Of a stretch of 64,000 nt of DNA, positions 19,451 through 29,254 are shown piece after piece. How positions within the stretch are numbered: position 1 is the stretch's first letter; each line of letters starts with the position of its first letter. Made by a program: the position numbers and the translations under genes. The notes beneath the pieces were generated by a model. That model was not told the origin of the DNA. It ran no database searches and saw only the letters and a program-made list of their open reading frames with translations. The stretch is from Stutzerimonas frequens. GTDB taxonomy: Bacteria; Pseudomonadota; Gammaproteobacteria; Pseudomonadales; Pseudomonadaceae. The stretch spans positions 1 through 64,000 of the forward strand of contig NZ_JAMOHM010000015.1 in the NCBI RefSeq assembly GCF_024448335.1, in the 5' to 3' direction.

Positions 19451-20176
19451 TTACTCCGCCTTGAGCGCCACGTCAGCCAGCTGCGCTGCCGGCTGATAGC
19501 CTGGGATCATCTGCCCATTGGCGAGAATAATGGCGGGAGTGCCCTGCACGCCGATCATCTGGCCGAGCTGATACTGCTTGGCGATCGGCGTCTCGCAACT
19601 GGCTGCCGGCAGCTCCTCACGGGCCTTGGCCTTGTTCATCGCATCCTGGCGATCCTTGGCACACCACACACTGGTCAGCGTATTGGCACCATGGCTACCC
19701 ATGCCTTGGCGCGGAAAGGCCACATAGCGCACCTCGACGCCGAGGCGGTTCAGCTGCGGCACTTCGCTGTGCAGCTTCTGGCAGTAGCCGCAGTCGGTAT
19801 CGGTGAACACGGTGATATGGGTCTTCGGCTCCTTTGGCGAAAACACCACCATCTCGCTTTGCGGGATCGAGTTGATCTGCTTGGCCACCGACTTGCTCTG
19901 CGCCAACTCGGTGAGATTGACAGCCTGACCATTCTGGAACTGATAGAGATAGCCCTGGATCACGAATTGCCCGTCCGGGCTAGCATAGAGCTGGCGCCCG
20001 CCTTCCAGCTGAACCTGATAGACACCCGGCATCGGACTTTCCGCTACGGCCTCGATCGGCATGTCCGGCTGAATTTTCTGCAATGCCTGGCGAATCGCCT
20101 GATCAGGGTCGGCAGCAGTGGCAAGAGTGCTGGCCAGGCCGATAGAGGCGGCAGCGAACAAACGAATCAGGCCCAT
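19451..20176 (-). CDS. dsbC: Periplasmic thiol:disulfide isomerase DsbC
   Basis: DsbC reshuffles wrong disulfides in periplasmic proteins and is kept reduced by DsbD. The 241-aa protein has a signal peptide (cleavage after ATA near residue 21), an N-terminal dimerisation domain, and a thioredoxin domain with the active site Cys129-Gly-Tyr-Cys132 and cis-Pro loop QGTPAI. The frame extends 95 codons upstream; I chose the ATG at 20176 for the AGGAG ribosome site and the signal peptide. xerD ends about 157 bp upstream, a conserved xerD-dsbC order. Confidence 0.95.
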   Translation of the reverse strand: MGLIRLFAAASIGLASTLATAADPDQAIRQALQKIQPDMPIEAVAESPMPGVYQVQLEGGRQLYASPDGQFVIQGYLYQFQNGQAVNLTELAQSKSVAKQINSIPQSEMVVFSPKEPKTHITVFTDTDCGYCQKLHSEVPQLNRLGVEVRYVAFPRQGMGSHGANTLTSVWCAKDRQDAMNKAKAREELPAASCETPIAKQYQLGQMIGVQGTPAIILANGQMIPGYQPAAQLADVALKAE

Positions 20177-20333
20177 GGAAACTCCTGGCAGCGGCGATCT
20201 AAGGGAAGGCGCAAAGACTACCATAGGCATCGCGCTCAAACTGCTAGCCGCTTCTCCGACCGGCCTGCCGGCAGTTGATGCAAACGAGGCACGCATCGGC
20301 TGATGCGCGATCGGCGGCAGGCATGTGACCCGG

Positions 20334-21230
20334 CTAGCCACGTGGATGATGGGCCGCGTGCAGCTCCTGAAGCCGGGCGCGGGCGATATGGGTATAGATC
20401 TGCGTAGTGGACAGATCGCTATGCCCGAGCAACATCTGCACGGTCCGCAAATCCGCACCATGGTTGAGAAGGTGTGTGGCGAATGCGTGGCGCAGGGTAT
20501 GCGGCGAGATAGAGGTAGCGATTCCGGCCGCCTTGGCGTGCAGTTTGACCCGGTGCCAGAAGGTCTGCCGCGTCATCTGATCGCCACGCTGACTGGGGAA
20601 CAGCACATCGCTGGCCTTGCCGACAAGCAACAGGCCGCGCGCATCGCGCTGGTAGCGCTCCAGCCAATGCAGCGCCTCGTCACCCAGCGGCACCAGACGC
20701 TCCTTGTTACCCTTGCCGAAGGTTCGTAACACGCCCTGACGCAGGCTGACCTGCTCCAGCGTCAGGCCGATCAGTTCGGTTACGCGCAACCCGCACGCAT
20801 ACAGCACCTCAAGCATCGCCCGGTCGCGCAACCCCAGCGGATCCTCGACATCGGGTGCCGCCAGCAGCGCCTCCACGTCGGCCTCAGACAGCGCCTTGGG
20901 CAAGGGACGCCCAAGGCGCGGCAGATCCACACGCAATGTCGGATCCAGCGATATGTCGCCCTCGCGCAGCAGGTAGCGATAGAAGCCGCGCAACCCGGAC
21001 AGGAAGCGCGCCGTGGAACGCGCCTTGTAGCCATTGTCCAGACGCCAGGCGAGATGATCGAGGATGACCTCACGACCCGCGGTCGCCAAACGGACCCCGC
21101 GCTCATGCAACCATGCGTTAAACAGTGCCAGATCGCTGCGGTAGGCTTCCCGGCTGTTGTCGGCCAGGCCTTTTTCCAGCCACAGCGCATCCAGGTAGCG
21201 GTCGATGACGGGATCGTCGAGAGCGGGCAT
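20334..21230 (-). CDS. xerD: Site-specific tyrosine recombinase XerD
   Basis: With XerC it resolves chromosome dimers at dif under FtsK control. The 298-aa protein has an N-terminal SAM-like core-binding domain (residues 5-95). The complete catalytic set is present: Arg149, Lys173, His244, Arg247, His270 and the nucleophile Tyr279 (in TTQIYTHI). The start at 21230 gives the standard family length; the frame extends 13 more codons without support. It is core machinery here, not a sign of an integrated element. Confidence 0.96.
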   Translation of the reverse strand: MPALDDPVIDRYLDALWLEKGLADNSREAYRSDLALFNAWLHERGVRLATAGREVILDHLAWRLDNGYKARSTARFLSGLRGFYRYLLREGDISLDPTLRVDLPRLGRPLPKALSEADVEALLAAPDVEDPLGLRDRAMLEVLYACGLRVTELIGLTLEQVSLRQGVLRTFGKGNKERLVPLGDEALHWLERYQRDARGLLLVGKASDVLFPSQRGDQMTRQTFWHRVKLHAKAAGIATSISPHTLRHAFATHLLNHGADLRTVQMLLGHSDLSTTQIYTHIARARLQELHAAHHPRG

Positions 21231-21347
21231 GGCGACTTCGAGACGGAACGGGAGGCGCCAGTTTTCCACACGCCACTTAGCCAGTGCCAGTGCCGTCGTC
21301 GATTACCGCTCGCTGCGAGCAGACTGCGGCCCGAGGGAAGTGCGCTT

Positions 21348-21376
21348 AAAAAAAAAGCAGCCCGGAGGCTGCTTTT
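21348..21376 (-). terminator. Intrinsic terminator of the rpsP-rimM-trmD-rplS operon
   Basis: On the minus strand AAAAGCAGCC, loop TCCG, GGCTGCTTTT forms a 10-bp stem that runs into a tract of T residues (the A run at 21348-21356). It is 23 bp past the rplS stop. Confidence 0.93.
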
Positions 21377-21398
21377 CTTCGAAGCGGGGAAAGCGGTC

Positions 21399-21749
21399 TT
21401 AGACCAGCTTTTCCTTGATTCGGGCGGCCTTGCCGGACAGCGCGCGGAGGTAGTACAGCTTGGCCTTGCGCACGTCACCGCGACGCTTGACGCTGATGCT
21501 GTCGACCATCGGGCTGTAGCTCTGGAAGGTACGCTCGACGCCAACGCCGTTGGAAATCTTGCGAACGGTGAAAGCGCTGTTCAGGCCGCGGTTACGCTTG
21601 CCGATCACGACGCCTTCGAAGGCCTGCAGACGCTGACGCTCGCCTTCCTTCACCTTCACCTGAACGATAACGGTGTCACCCGGTGCGAACGGTGGGATTT
21701 CCTTGGTCATCTGCTCGGCTTCGAGCTGCTGAATGATCTTGTTGGTCAT
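21399..21749 (-). CDS. rplS: 50S ribosomal protein L19
   Basis: L19 sits at the 30S-50S interface. The 116-aa protein has the family core [20 protein letters not shown] and ends RIKEKLV. The start at 21749 ([14 protein letters not shown]) is preferred over an in-frame codon 7 residues upstream because it gives the standard length. It is last in the rpsP-rimM-trmD-rplS operon, 44 bp after trmD, and just before a strong terminator. Confidence 0.97.
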   Translation of the reverse strand: MTNKIIQQLEAEQMTKEIPPFAPGDTVIVQVKVKEGERQRLQAFEGVVIGKRNRGLNSAFTVRKISNGVGVERTFQSYSPMVDSISVKRRGDVRKAKLYYLRALSGKAARIKEKLV

Positions 21750-21793
21750 GCTGTGTGCTCCTAAGGTCAACCCACCGGGTTGCCATCGATACG

Positions 21794-22546
21794 TTAACTA
21801 TCGTTCCGCTGACGGATGTATTCCGCCAACAGCTTTTGTTCTTCTCCAGAAAGCGAGCGGCTATCCAGAAGATCGGCGCGGCGCTCCCAGGTCCGACCAA
21901 GGGACTGCTGCAAGCGCCAGCGCCGGATGTGTTCGTGGTTGCCGCTGAGCAGCACCTCAGGAACACATTTACCCGCATACACCTCAGGTCGCGTGTAATG
22001 CGGACAGTCGAGCAGGCCGTCGGTAAACGAGTCCTCCTCGGCGGAACCAGCATGACCCAGGGCGCCCGGAAGCAACCTGGTCACGGCATCGATCAGCACC
22101 ATCGCCGGCAGCTCGCCACCAGACAGTACGTAATCACCGATCGACCATTCCTCGTCTACGTGCGCTTCAATGAAACGCTCGTCGATACCTTCGTAGCGAC
22201 CGGCGATGAGAATCAACGCATCCTCATTCGCCAGCTCGCGGACATCCGCCTGTTTCAGCTGACGCCCTTGCGGCGAAAGGTAGATCACCTTCGCCTTGCC
22301 GCCCGCGGCGCGTTTGGCATCGGCCAACGCCAGCTCGAGCGGTTTGATCTTCATCACCATGCCGGGGCCGCCACCGAATGGGCGGTCATCCACCGTCTGA
22401 TGACGGTCTTCGGTGTAGCTCCTGGGATTCCAGCAGCTCAACTGCAACAACCCTTGCTTCACCGCACGACTGGTAATCCCATACTCGCTGATGGCTGCGA
22501 ACATACCCGGGAACAGACTGATGACTTCAACGCGCAATGCGGCCAT
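21794..22546 (-). CDS. trmD: tRNA (guanine-N1-)-methyltransferase
   Basis: TrmD methylates G37 of tRNAs using S-adenosylmethionine, which prevents frameshifting. The 250-aa protein has the SPOUT trefoil-knot region [20 protein letters not shown] and, near the N-terminus, [22 protein letters not shown] lies in the C-terminal domain. It is third in the operon, starting 5 bp after rimM. Confidence 0.97.
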   Translation of the reverse strand: MAALRVEVISLFPGMFAAISEYGITSRAVKQGLLQLSCWNPRSYTEDRHQTVDDRPFGGGPGMVMKIKPLELALADAKRAAGGKAKVIYLSPQGRQLKQADVRELANEDALILIAGRYEGIDERFIEAHVDEEWSIGDYVLSGGELPAMVLIDAVTRLLPGALGHAGSAEEDSFTDGLLDCPHYTRPEVYAGKCVPEVLLSGNHEHIRRWRLQQSLGRTWERRADLLDSRSLSGEEQKLLAEYIRQRNDS

Positions 22547-22551
22547 GCCGT

Positions 22552-23088
22552 TCAGAAGTCCGCATCCCAGTCGACCTGCATCTCGCCCGATTCCAGATCG
22601 ACCTTCAAGACGCAGTGATCCGTATAGGGCAGCAATCGCTCGCGATCATCCAGGCTTCCAGCGCAAGGCTTCACGACCAGAACATCGTTGGCTCCGGTCT
22701 CGAGCAGGTGATCGACCCGACCAAGCAACTGCCCGGCCTGATTGAGCACCTTCAAACCTTGAAGCTGATACCAGTAGTACTCACCGTCATCCAGCGCGGG
22801 CAGTTCGCTGCGCGGAACGCAAATCTCGAAGTCGGCGTACGTACGCGCCACCTCGCGATCGGTCAGTCCTTTCAGCGAAGCCACCAGGATCTTGCCCTGG
22901 AGGCGCCCCTTGACCAACTCGACCTGCTTGACTTCGTCACCTCGCCTCAGCGTCCAGCGACGATAGTCCAGCAGATTGTCGATCGGATCGGTGAAGGAAT
23001 AGACCTTCACGTCACCGCGCACGCCATGCACCGAAACGATCTTGCCGATGACGACCAGATCATCGCTCGGGGCAGACATTGCGCTCAT
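22552..23088 (-). CDS. rimM: 16S rRNA processing protein RimM
   Basis: RimM assists maturation of the 30S head and binds S19. The 178-aa protein has the N-terminal beta-barrel ([21 protein letters not shown]) and a C-terminal PRC-barrel ([11 protein letters not shown], then HVLLE/NDVLVV-type strands). Start is either 23088 or the second Met at 23079. The gene begins 4 bp after rpsP and ends 5 bp before trmD, implying tight cotranslation. Confidence 0.95.
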   Translation of the reverse strand: MSAMSAPSDDLVVIGKIVSVHGVRGDVKVYSFTDPIDNLLDYRRWTLRRGDEVKQVELVKGRLQGKILVASLKGLTDREVARTYADFEICVPRSELPALDDGEYYWYQLQGLKVLNQAGQLLGRVDHLLETGANDVLVVKPCAGSLDDRERLLPYTDHCVLKVDLESGEMQVDWDADF

Positions 23089-23092
23089 AGAC

Positions 23093-23344
23093 TCAGGCAG
23101 CGGCCTTGGCAGCTTCCTTCAGCAGCTGAGCAACGCGCTCAGACGGCTGTGCGCCCTGGCTCAGCCAGTAAGCAGCGCGCTCCTGATTGACAGAGAGCTT
23201 CACTTCCGCACCAGTGGCGATCGGATTGAAGAAACCGATGCGCTCGACGAAGCGACCATCACGCGGGTTGCGGCTGTTGGTCACGGTCAGGTGGTAGAAA
23301 GGGCGCTTCTTGGAGCCGCCACGGGCGAGACGAATAGTTACCAT
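23093..23344 (-). CDS. rpsP: 30S ribosomal protein S16
   Basis: This 83-aa early-assembly protein of the 30S body begins [19 protein letters not shown], the S16 signature, and ends in an Ala/Lys-rich tail. It is first gene of the operon, with a promoter about 70-100 bp upstream embedded in an inverted repeat. Confidence 0.97.
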   Translation of the reverse strand: MVTIRLARGGSKKRPFYHLTVTNSRNPRDGRFVERIGFFNPIATGAEVKLSVNQERAAYWLSQGAQPSERVAQLLKEAAKAAA

Positions 23345-23386
23345 GTGAACATCGTTCCTGTAGTCGGTGCTAACTTAAGGCACACA

Positions 23387-23426
23387 CTTAAAATGGGCCT
23401 GGGCCCGAAAGGCCGCACATTTTAAG
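23387..23426. repeat. 40-bp inverted repeat in the rpsP promoter/leader
   Basis: CTTAAAATG at 23387-23395 pairs with CATTTTAAG at 23418-23426. Inside, GGCCT and AGGCC add to the stem with a 3-base offset, and the loop contains GGGCCC. The arm nearer ffh overlaps the -10 element of the predicted rpsP promoter. Confidence 0.75.
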
Positions 23427-23446
23427 GAATGCCGGGAATTTTGCAA
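23419..23446 (-). promoter_or_regulatory. Sigma-70 type promoter of the rpsP operon
   Basis: On the minus strand TTGCAA (23446-23441) is followed after 16 bp by TAAAAT (23424-23419). Transcription would start near 23412, giving a leader of about 68 nt before rpsP that contains the far arm of the inverted repeat. Confidence 0.6.
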
Positions 23447-23538
23447 ACTCTTTTGCTAGAGGCGCGCAGCCGTCCAGCGCGCCGGACACGGGCGTGCGCC
23501 AGCGCTGGCGCCAATCTTGCGCAATCGCAGCCACAGAC

Positions 23539-24915
23539 CTAGAACTTGGGCATCCCGCCGCCGGGGAACATGCCGCCCATACCGCGCATCATCTTGGCCA
23601 TGCCGCCCTTGCCGGTAACCTTCTTCATCATCTTCTGCATCTGCTTGTGTTGCTTGATGAGACGACCGATGTCCTGCACCTGAGTGCCGGAGCCCATGGC
23701 AATACGTCGCTTGCGCGAGCCACTGATGATGTCCGGGTTGCGCCGCTCGGCTGGCGTCATCGAGTTGATGATCGCTTCCATCTGCTTGAACTGCTTCTCC
23801 GCCGCACCCTGGGCATGCCCCATCTGTGACAGGTTGACGCCGCCGATGGAGGGCAGCTTGTCCATCAGGCCGCCCAGCCCGCCCATGTTTTTCATCTGCT
23901 GCAGCTGATCGCGGAAGTCTTCGAGATCGAAGCCCTTGCCCTTCTTCAGCTTCTTGGTGAGCTTCTCCGCCTTCTCGCGATCCAGTGTCTGCTCGGCCTG
24001 CTCGATGAGGCTGAGCACGTCGCCCATACCGAGGATGCGGGAAGCGATTCGATCTGGATGGAAGGGCTCCAGCGCGTCGCTCTTTTCACCCATGCCGAGG
24101 AACTTGATCGGCTTGCCGGTCACATGACGCACGGAAAGCGCTGCACCACCACGGGCATCGCCATCGACCTTGGTCAGCACGACACCGGTCAGCGGCAGCG
24201 CATCGCCGAACGCACGGGCGGTGTTCGCCGCGTCCTGACCGGTCATGGCGTCGACCACGAACAACGTCTCGGCCGGCTTGATCGCGGCGTGCACGGCCTG
24301 GATCTCCGCCATCATCTCGGCATCGATTGCCAGACGACCCGCGGTGTCCACCAGCACCACGTCGATGAACTTGAGCTTGGCTTCGCGAATCGCCGCCTGG
24401 GCGATATCCACCGGCTTCTGGCTGGTGTCGGACGGGAAGAAGGTCACGCCGACTTCGCCCGCCAGCGTCTCGAGCTGCTTGATCGCCGCTGGGCGATAGA
24501 CGTCGGCCGAGACCACCAGCACCGACTTCTTCTTGCGCTCCTTGAGGAAGCGCGCCAGCTTGCCCACTGTCGTGGTCTTGCCCGCACCCTGAAGGCCAGC
24601 CATGAGCACCACCGCCGGCGGCGCGACATTCAACGCCAGATCCTCGTTGGCGGCGCCCATCAGTTCTTCCAGCTCGGCGCGGACGATCTTCACGAACGCC
24701 TGCCCCGGCGTCAGGCTCTTCGATACCTCGGTGCCGACTGCGCGCTCCTTGACCCGATTGACGAACTCCTTGACCACCGGCAGCGCGACGTCGGCCTCGA
24801 GCAGGGCCATCCGCACCTCACGCAGGGTGTCCTTGATGTTGTCCTCGGTCAGCTTGGCCTTGCCCGTGACATGGCGAAGCGTTTGTGAGAGGCGATCGGT
24901 TAGGTTTTCGAACAT
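23539..24915 (-). CDS. ffh: Signal recognition particle GTPase Ffh
   Basis: Ffh binds 4.5S RNA and signal sequences and delivers ribosomes to FtsY at the membrane. The 458-aa protein has the N-domain, the P-loop GLQGAGKTTTVGKLA, DVYRPAA, DTAGRL and TKVD motifs of the SRP G domain. A Met-rich M domain ends GGMFPGGGMPKF. The frame runs 63 codons upstream, but MFENLTDRLSQTLR at 24915 is the standard start. It is divergent from the YpjD-type gene, with about 220 bp between the starts. Confidence 0.97.
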   Translation of the reverse strand: MFENLTDRLSQTLRHVTGKAKLTEDNIKDTLREVRMALLEADVALPVVKEFVNRVKERAVGTEVSKSLTPGQAFVKIVRAELEELMGAANEDLALNVAPPAVVLMAGLQGAGKTTTVGKLARFLKERKKKSVLVVSADVYRPAAIKQLETLAGEVGVTFFPSDTSQKPVDIAQAAIREAKLKFIDVVLVDTAGRLAIDAEMMAEIQAVHAAIKPAETLFVVDAMTGQDAANTARAFGDALPLTGVVLTKVDGDARGGAALSVRHVTGKPIKFLGMGEKSDALEPFHPDRIASRILGMGDVLSLIEQAEQTLDREKAEKLTKKLKKGKGFDLEDFRDQLQQMKNMGGLGGLMDKLPSIGGVNLSQMGHAQGAAEKQFKQMEAIINSMTPAERRNPDIISGSRKRRIAMGSGTQVQDIGRLIKQHKQMQKMMKKVTGKGGMAKMMRGMGGMFPGGGMPKF

Positions 24916-25135
24916 GAGCCATTCCACGCTGGATGTGCTGAAGGGCGCGATTATAGAAGATGGAAGCATCGGGCCGGTACCCCGATCGCCGCGGTTTTCG
25001 ATAATGTGGCACCCGCTGCAGCCTGCTGCGAATGAAACAGTGACGCCAGCTGCGGCGATCCGTACCCCGACGCGACTTTTGTGCCCCCGGCGTTTGTGCC
25101 ACACTCACGACCTTTCGAGCTCGTTACCGGAACCT

Positions 25136-25936
25136 ATGCTTCCTCTGCTACCCAGCCTCGCTGCGGCCGTTCTCTACGCTGGCGCCGCGGGTTACCAAAG
25201 TCTGCGTCTGGCGCAGCGTGCGGTCCCGGACAAACGGCTGCTGCTGGCCGCCGGCGTACTCGCCTTGCTCGCCCATAGCGTCAGCCTGTTCGTCCAGCTC
25301 ATCTCCCCCAGCGGCCTGCATCTGGACTTCTTCACGGCTTCGAGCCTGATTGCCGCCGCCGTGATCCTGCTGATCCTTCTGGCTCTCCACCGGATGCCGG
25401 TGGAGAACCTGCTCCTGCTGCTCTTTCCCCTGGGTTGCCTGACCGTACTCTTTGCCCAGTTCGCGCCATCCGGCACTGCGCCAGCGATCGCCGAAGAACC
25501 GGGAATACTGGCGCACATCCTCCTTTCGATACTCGCGTACGGCATGCTGACCATTGCCGTATTCCAGGCCTTGCTGCTGTTACTGCAGGACCACCATCTC
25601 AAGCACAAGCACCCGTCAGGACTGATCCGTAACTTCCCTCCCCTGCAGACCATGGAAAGCTTGCTGTTCGGTTTTCTATGGGCGGGCTGGGGGCTGCTGT
25701 CCGCCTCCCTGGTGTCCGGCTGGCTGTTTCTCGACGATCTTTTCGCTCAGCATCTGGTCCACAAGACACTGCTCTCGGTGGTTGCCTGGGTGGTTTTCGG
25801 GCTGCTGCTGTGGGGACGACACCAGCTCGGCTGGCGTGGCTATAAGGCGATCCGCTGGACACTAGCTGGTTTCTGCCTGCTGATGCTGGCGTATTTCGGC
25901 AGCAAGCTGGTCCGCGAATTCATCCTGCACATCTGA
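25136..25936 (+). CDS. YpjD/CcsA-type inner-membrane protein
   Basis: This 266-aa protein has about eight hydrophobic helices and belongs to the cytochrome c assembly (CcmC/CcsA-like) family; the region FLWAGWGLLSASLVSGW carries the family's Trp-rich motif. CcsA relatives handle haem, but YpjD itself is linked to envelope or magnesium/CorB functions and has no firm role. The frame extends far upstream, overlapping ffh; the ATG at 25136 matches the family N-terminus. It is 15 bp upstream of a CorB/CorC-type gene, the conserved ffh-ypjD-corB neighbourhood. Confidence 0.88.
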   Translation: MLPLLPSLAAAVLYAGAAGYQSLRLAQRAVPDKRLLLAAGVLALLAHSVSLFVQLISPSGLHLDFFTASSLIAAAVILLILLALHRMPVENLLLLLFPLGCLTVLFAQFAPSGTAPAIAEEPGILAHILLSILAYGMLTIAVFQALLLLLQDHHLKHKHPSGLIRNFPPLQTMESLLFGFLWAGWGLLSASLVSGWLFLDDLFAQHLVHKTLLSVVAWVVFGLLLWGRHQLGWRGYKAIRWTLAGFCLLMLAYFGSKLVREFILHI

Positions 25937-25951
25937 CGAACAGGCCAACTC

Positions 25952-27238
25952 GTGGAAGATCTACATCCCGGCTTTCTGCTCGGCCTACTGGTATTTCTGC
26001 TGCTGTGCTCGGCGTTCTTCTCCAGCTCCGAGACCGGCATGCTCAGCCTCAACCGCTATCGACTGAGGCATCAAGCCAAGGAAGGACACAAGGGCGCCCG
26101 TCGCGCCAGCAGCCTGCTGGCCCATCCAGACCGCCTGCTTGGCACCATCCTGGTCGGCAACAACTTCGTCAACATCCTCGCCTCCTCCATTGCCACCGTG
26201 CTCGCCATGCAGTTGTGGGGGGAAGCCGGCATCGCCATCGCCACCATCGGCCTGACCATCGTTCTGTTGGTATTCGGAGAAATCACACCCAAGACCCTGG
26301 CCGCACTGCGCCCAGAGATCATCGCCTATCCGGTCAGCCTGCCGCTGCTGATGCTGCAGAAGGTCCTCTATCCGCTGGTCGCCTTGCTCGGCTGGGTAAG
26401 CAATGGCCTGCTCCGGCTGCTTGGCGTAGACCTGTCCAACAAGGGCAATGACAGTCTTTCCACCGAGGAATTGCGTAGCGTGGTCCGCGAATCCGGCAGT
26501 GACCTGCCGCTGAACCGGCAGAGCATGCTGCTGGGCATTCTCGATCTGGAGCGGGTGACCGTCGACGACATCATGATCCCGCGAAACGAGGTCACCGGCA
26601 TCGATCTGGACGATGATCTGGAAGCGATCATCAGCCAGCTGCGCACCACCCCACACACCCGCCTGCCGGTCTTCCGCAACGACATCAATCAGATCGAAGG
26701 CATCGTCCATATGCGACAGATTGCTCGCCTGCTCAGTCATGATCAGCTGACCAAGGAGAGCCTGCTCGCCGCCTGCACCGAACCCTATTTCGTGCCGGAG
26801 AACACGCCGCTGTCGACTCAACTGCTGAACTTCCAGAAACAGAAGCGACGGATCGGCATCGTCGTGGATGAGTATGGCGATGTCCGCGGCGTCGTCACGC
26901 TCGAGGACATTCTCGAAGAGATCGTCGGCGAGTTCAGCAATCAGGACGCCTTGCGCAGCCCGGACATCCATCCTCAGGATGACGGCACGCTGGTGATCGA
27001 TGGCGCGGCCTACATCCGCGAGGTAAACCGAGCGCTGGATTGGCAACTACCCTGCGACGGACCCAAGACGCTCAACGGCCTGATCACCGAAGCCCTGGAA
27101 CACATCCCCGACAGCGGCATCTGCCTGCAGATCGGCGACTATCGCCTGGAGATCCTCCAGGCGGCCGACAATCGGGTGAAAAGCGTGCGCGCCTGGACCA
27201 TCAACGCGACGCCATCGACCGAGCAGCAAACAGACTAA
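25952..27238 (+). CDS. CorB/HlyC-CorC family membrane protein with CBS domains
   Basis: This 428-aa protein has an N-terminal DUF21/CNNM transmembrane domain (residues 1 to about 180; FFSSSETGMLSLNRYRLRH, ILVGNNFVNI and FGEITPKTLA). A CBS pair (about 200-330; IMIPRNEVTGIDLD, GIVVDEYGDVRGVVTLEDIL) and a C-terminal CorC_HlyC domain follow. Homologues act in magnesium or cobalt export and resistance. Start is GTG at 25952. The short gap to the YpjD gene suggests an operon, which fits a magnesium-related pair. Confidence 0.92.
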   Translation: MEDLHPGFLLGLLVFLLLCSAFFSSSETGMLSLNRYRLRHQAKEGHKGARRASSLLAHPDRLLGTILVGNNFVNILASSIATVLAMQLWGEAGIAIATIGLTIVLLVFGEITPKTLAALRPEIIAYPVSLPLLMLQKVLYPLVALLGWVSNGLLRLLGVDLSNKGNDSLSTEELRSVVRESGSDLPLNRQSMLLGILDLERVTVDDIMIPRNEVTGIDLDDDLEAIISQLRTTPHTRLPVFRNDINQIEGIVHMRQIARLLSHDQLTKESLLAACTEPYFVPENTPLSTQLLNFQKQKRRIGIVVDEYGDVRGVVTLEDILEEIVGEFSNQDALRSPDIHPQDDGTLVIDGAAYIREVNRALDWQLPCDGPKTLNGLITEALEHIPDSGICLQIGDYRLEILQAADNRVKSVRAWTINATPSTEQQTD

Positions 27239-27268
27239 GGAGGCGGCGCAAGGCCGGCTCCGCCGTAC

Positions 27269-28450
27269 TCAGAGATCTACCTTCACCGCTGCTGCCGCGC
27301 GCAGTGCCTTCTGCCGAGCCGCATCGATGGCGACGTCTCGTGCCAGCGCCACGCCCATGCGGCGCTGACCGCTGACGCCAGGCTTGCCAAACAGACGCAG
27401 CCCGGTATCCGGCTCGGCCAGCACCGCCGCGAGGTTACCGAAGCTCACCTGAGTCGACTCCCCTTCCACCAGCACCACAGCCGACGCTGCCGGACCCAGC
27501 TGGCGAATGACCGGAATCGGCAGGCCGAGGATCGCGCGTGCATGCAGCGCAAACTCGGACAAATCCTGCGAGACCAGCGTGACCAGCCCGGTGTCGTGAG
27601 GCCGCGGTGATACCTCACAGAACCACACCTGGTCGCCCTTGACGAACAGTTCGACACCGAAGATCCCGCGGCCACCGAGTGCATCGGTCACGGCCAATGC
27701 GATACGCTGCGCCTCGGCCAGCGCCGCCGGTGTCATGGGCTGCGGTTGCCAGGACTCCTGATAGTCGCCTTTTTCCTGTCGATGCCCGACCGGCTCGCAG
27801 AAGCTGGTGCCGCCGGCATGCCGCACCGTCAGGAGGGTGATCTCGTAATCGAAATCGATGAAACCCTCGACGATGACCCGACCGCGCCCAGCGCGACCGC
27901 CGGCCTGCGCATAGTCCCAGGCCGCCTCGATATCCTCGACACTGCGCAGCACGGACTGACCCTTGCCCGAAGAGCTCATTACCGGCTTGATCAGGCACGG
28001 AAAGCCCAGCGCCAGCGCCGCGGCACGGCACTCATCCAGCGAGTCGGCAAAGCGATAGGGCGAGGTAGGCAGCCCCAGCTCCTCGGCGGCCAGACGACGA
28101 ATCCCCTCACGGTCCATCGTCAGCTGCGCCGCCTGGGCCGTCGGGATCACCGTATAGCCTTCGCCCTCCAGCTCCACCAGCGTGGCGGTTGCGATAGCCT
28201 CGATCTCCGGCACGATGTAATGCGGCCGCTCCTGTTCGATCACGGCACGCAGTTTTGCGCCATCGAGCATGTCGATCACATGGCTGCGATGCGCAACCTG
28301 CATCGCTGGGGCATTGGCATAGCGATCCACGGCGATCACTTCAACGCCGAGACGCTGCAATTCGATGACCAGCTCCTTGCCCAACTCTCCACAGCCGCAG
28401 AGCAGGATGCGCGTGGCGCTGGGAGACAGCGGGGTGCCTATCGTTGGCAT
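27269..28450 (-). CDS. purT: Formate-dependent phosphoribosylglycinamide formyltransferase 2
   Basis: This enzyme makes formyl-GAR from GAR, formate and ATP, a folate-independent alternative to PurN. The 393-aa ATP-grasp protein has an N-terminal [15 protein letters not shown] nucleotide-type fold, the glycine-rich loop [11 protein letters not shown] and the C-terminal [20 protein letters not shown] motif with metal-binding Glu residues. It follows DUF1289 by 45 bp on the same strand and may be the last gene of a four-gene string. Confidence 0.96.
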   Translation of the reverse strand: MPTIGTPLSPSATRILLCGCGELGKELVIELQRLGVEVIAVDRYANAPAMQVAHRSHVIDMLDGAKLRAVIEQERPHYIVPEIEAIATATLVELEGEGYTVIPTAQAAQLTMDREGIRRLAAEELGLPTSPYRFADSLDECRAAALALGFPCLIKPVMSSSGKGQSVLRSVEDIEAAWDYAQAGGRAGRGRVIVEGFIDFDYEITLLTVRHAGGTSFCEPVGHRQEKGDYQESWQPQPMTPAALAEAQRIALAVTDALGGRGIFGVELFVKGDQVWFCEVSPRPHDTGLVTLVSQDLSEFALHARAILGLPIPVIRQLGPAASAVVLVEGESTQVSFGNLAAVLAEPDTGLRLFGKPGVSGQRRMGVALARDVAIDAARQKALRAAAAVKVDL

Positions 28451-28495
28451 GGAGTTCCTCGTCGTTTGTGAAGGTCGATCAACGCCATCGGCGTC

Positions 28496-28687
28496 CTACA
28501 TCAGCTGGCCACCGAGACGGGCCCGCTCGTTGCAACGGCGCAGCACCTGGCGCCGCTCTTCATTGTCCATCAGCCCCCAGCGGCGAATCTCATCGGAACT
28601 GCGCTGGCAGCCGACGCACAGATCGTCGTCATCCAGCGCACAGAGGCTGACGCAGGGGGAGGCTACCGGTTTTTCCTGAAGACTCAC
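28496..28687 (-). CDS. DUF1289 small cysteine-rich protein
   Basis: This 63-aa protein has the DUF1289 pattern [21 protein letters not shown], with four Cys likely to hold a metal or FeS centre, followed by a helix rich in Glu and Arg. Function is unknown. Its start overlaps the carbonic anhydrase-like stop by 4 bp (ATGA), so the two are probably translated together. Confidence 0.9.
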   Translation of the reverse strand: MSLQEKPVASPCVSLCALDDDDLCVGCQRSSDEIRRWGLMDNEERRQVLRRCNERARLGGQLM

Positions 28688-29205
28688 TCATCCGGCTCCA
28701 GATCGCGCGCGTAGCGCTGCGCGTTGTGCACGTAATGAGCGGCGCTGGCCTCGAGCATCTTCTTCTGCTCCTCGGTCAACTCCCGCACAACCTTGCCTGG
28801 TGAACCAACCACCAGCGAGCCATCGGGGATTTCCTTGCCTTCAGGAATCAGGGTGTTGGCGCCAATGATGCAATGCCTGCCGATCTTCGCCCCGTTGAGC
28901 ACCACGGCGTTGATGCCGATCAGGCTGTAGTCACCCACCGTACAGCCATGCAGCATGGCGTTGTGCCCCACCGTCACGCCAGTTCCCAGCGTCAGCGGAT
29001 GGCCCATGTCCGTGTGCATCACGCTGCCGTCCTGGACGTTGCTGTTTTCGCCGATGTGAATCAGCTCGTTGTCGCCGCGCAACACCGCGCCGAACCAGAC
29101 GCTGGCGCCGGCATCGAGCCGGATCTTGCCCACCAGCGTAGCGTTCGGTGCCACCCAGCTCTGCGGATGGGCATCCACACGCGACTCTCCCAGACGGTAT
29201 TTCAC
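28684..29205 (-). CDS. Gamma-class carbonic anhydrase-like protein
   Basis: This 173-aa left-handed beta-helix protein has hexapeptide repeats ([23 protein letters not shown]). The three metal-binding His are His64 (VMHTD), His81 and His86 ([11 protein letters not shown]), as in Cam/YrdA proteins. Zinc or iron-dependent CO2 hydration is the family activity, although many YrdA-type members show little of it. It lies 49 bp downstream of a Nudix gene and overlaps DUF1289. Confidence 0.9.
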   Translation of the reverse strand: MKYRLGESRVDAHPQSWVAPNATLVGKIRLDAGASVWFGAVLRGDNELIHIGENSNVQDGSVMHTDMGHPLTLGTGVTVGHNAMLHGCTVGDYSLIGINAVVLNGAKIGRHCIIGANTLIPEGKEIPDGSLVVGSPGKVVRELTEEQKKMLEASAAHYVHNAQRYARDLEPDE

Positions 29206-29254
29206 GGCATTACCTCTCAGTCAGCTTGAATAGTCGGCCCGCACCGGGGCCGGG

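Noticed and set aside
20334-21230. Tyrosine recombinase as a sign of a mobile element
   Set aside because: Length, motifs and the dsbC neighbour identify core XerD; no attachment repeats or cargo are present.
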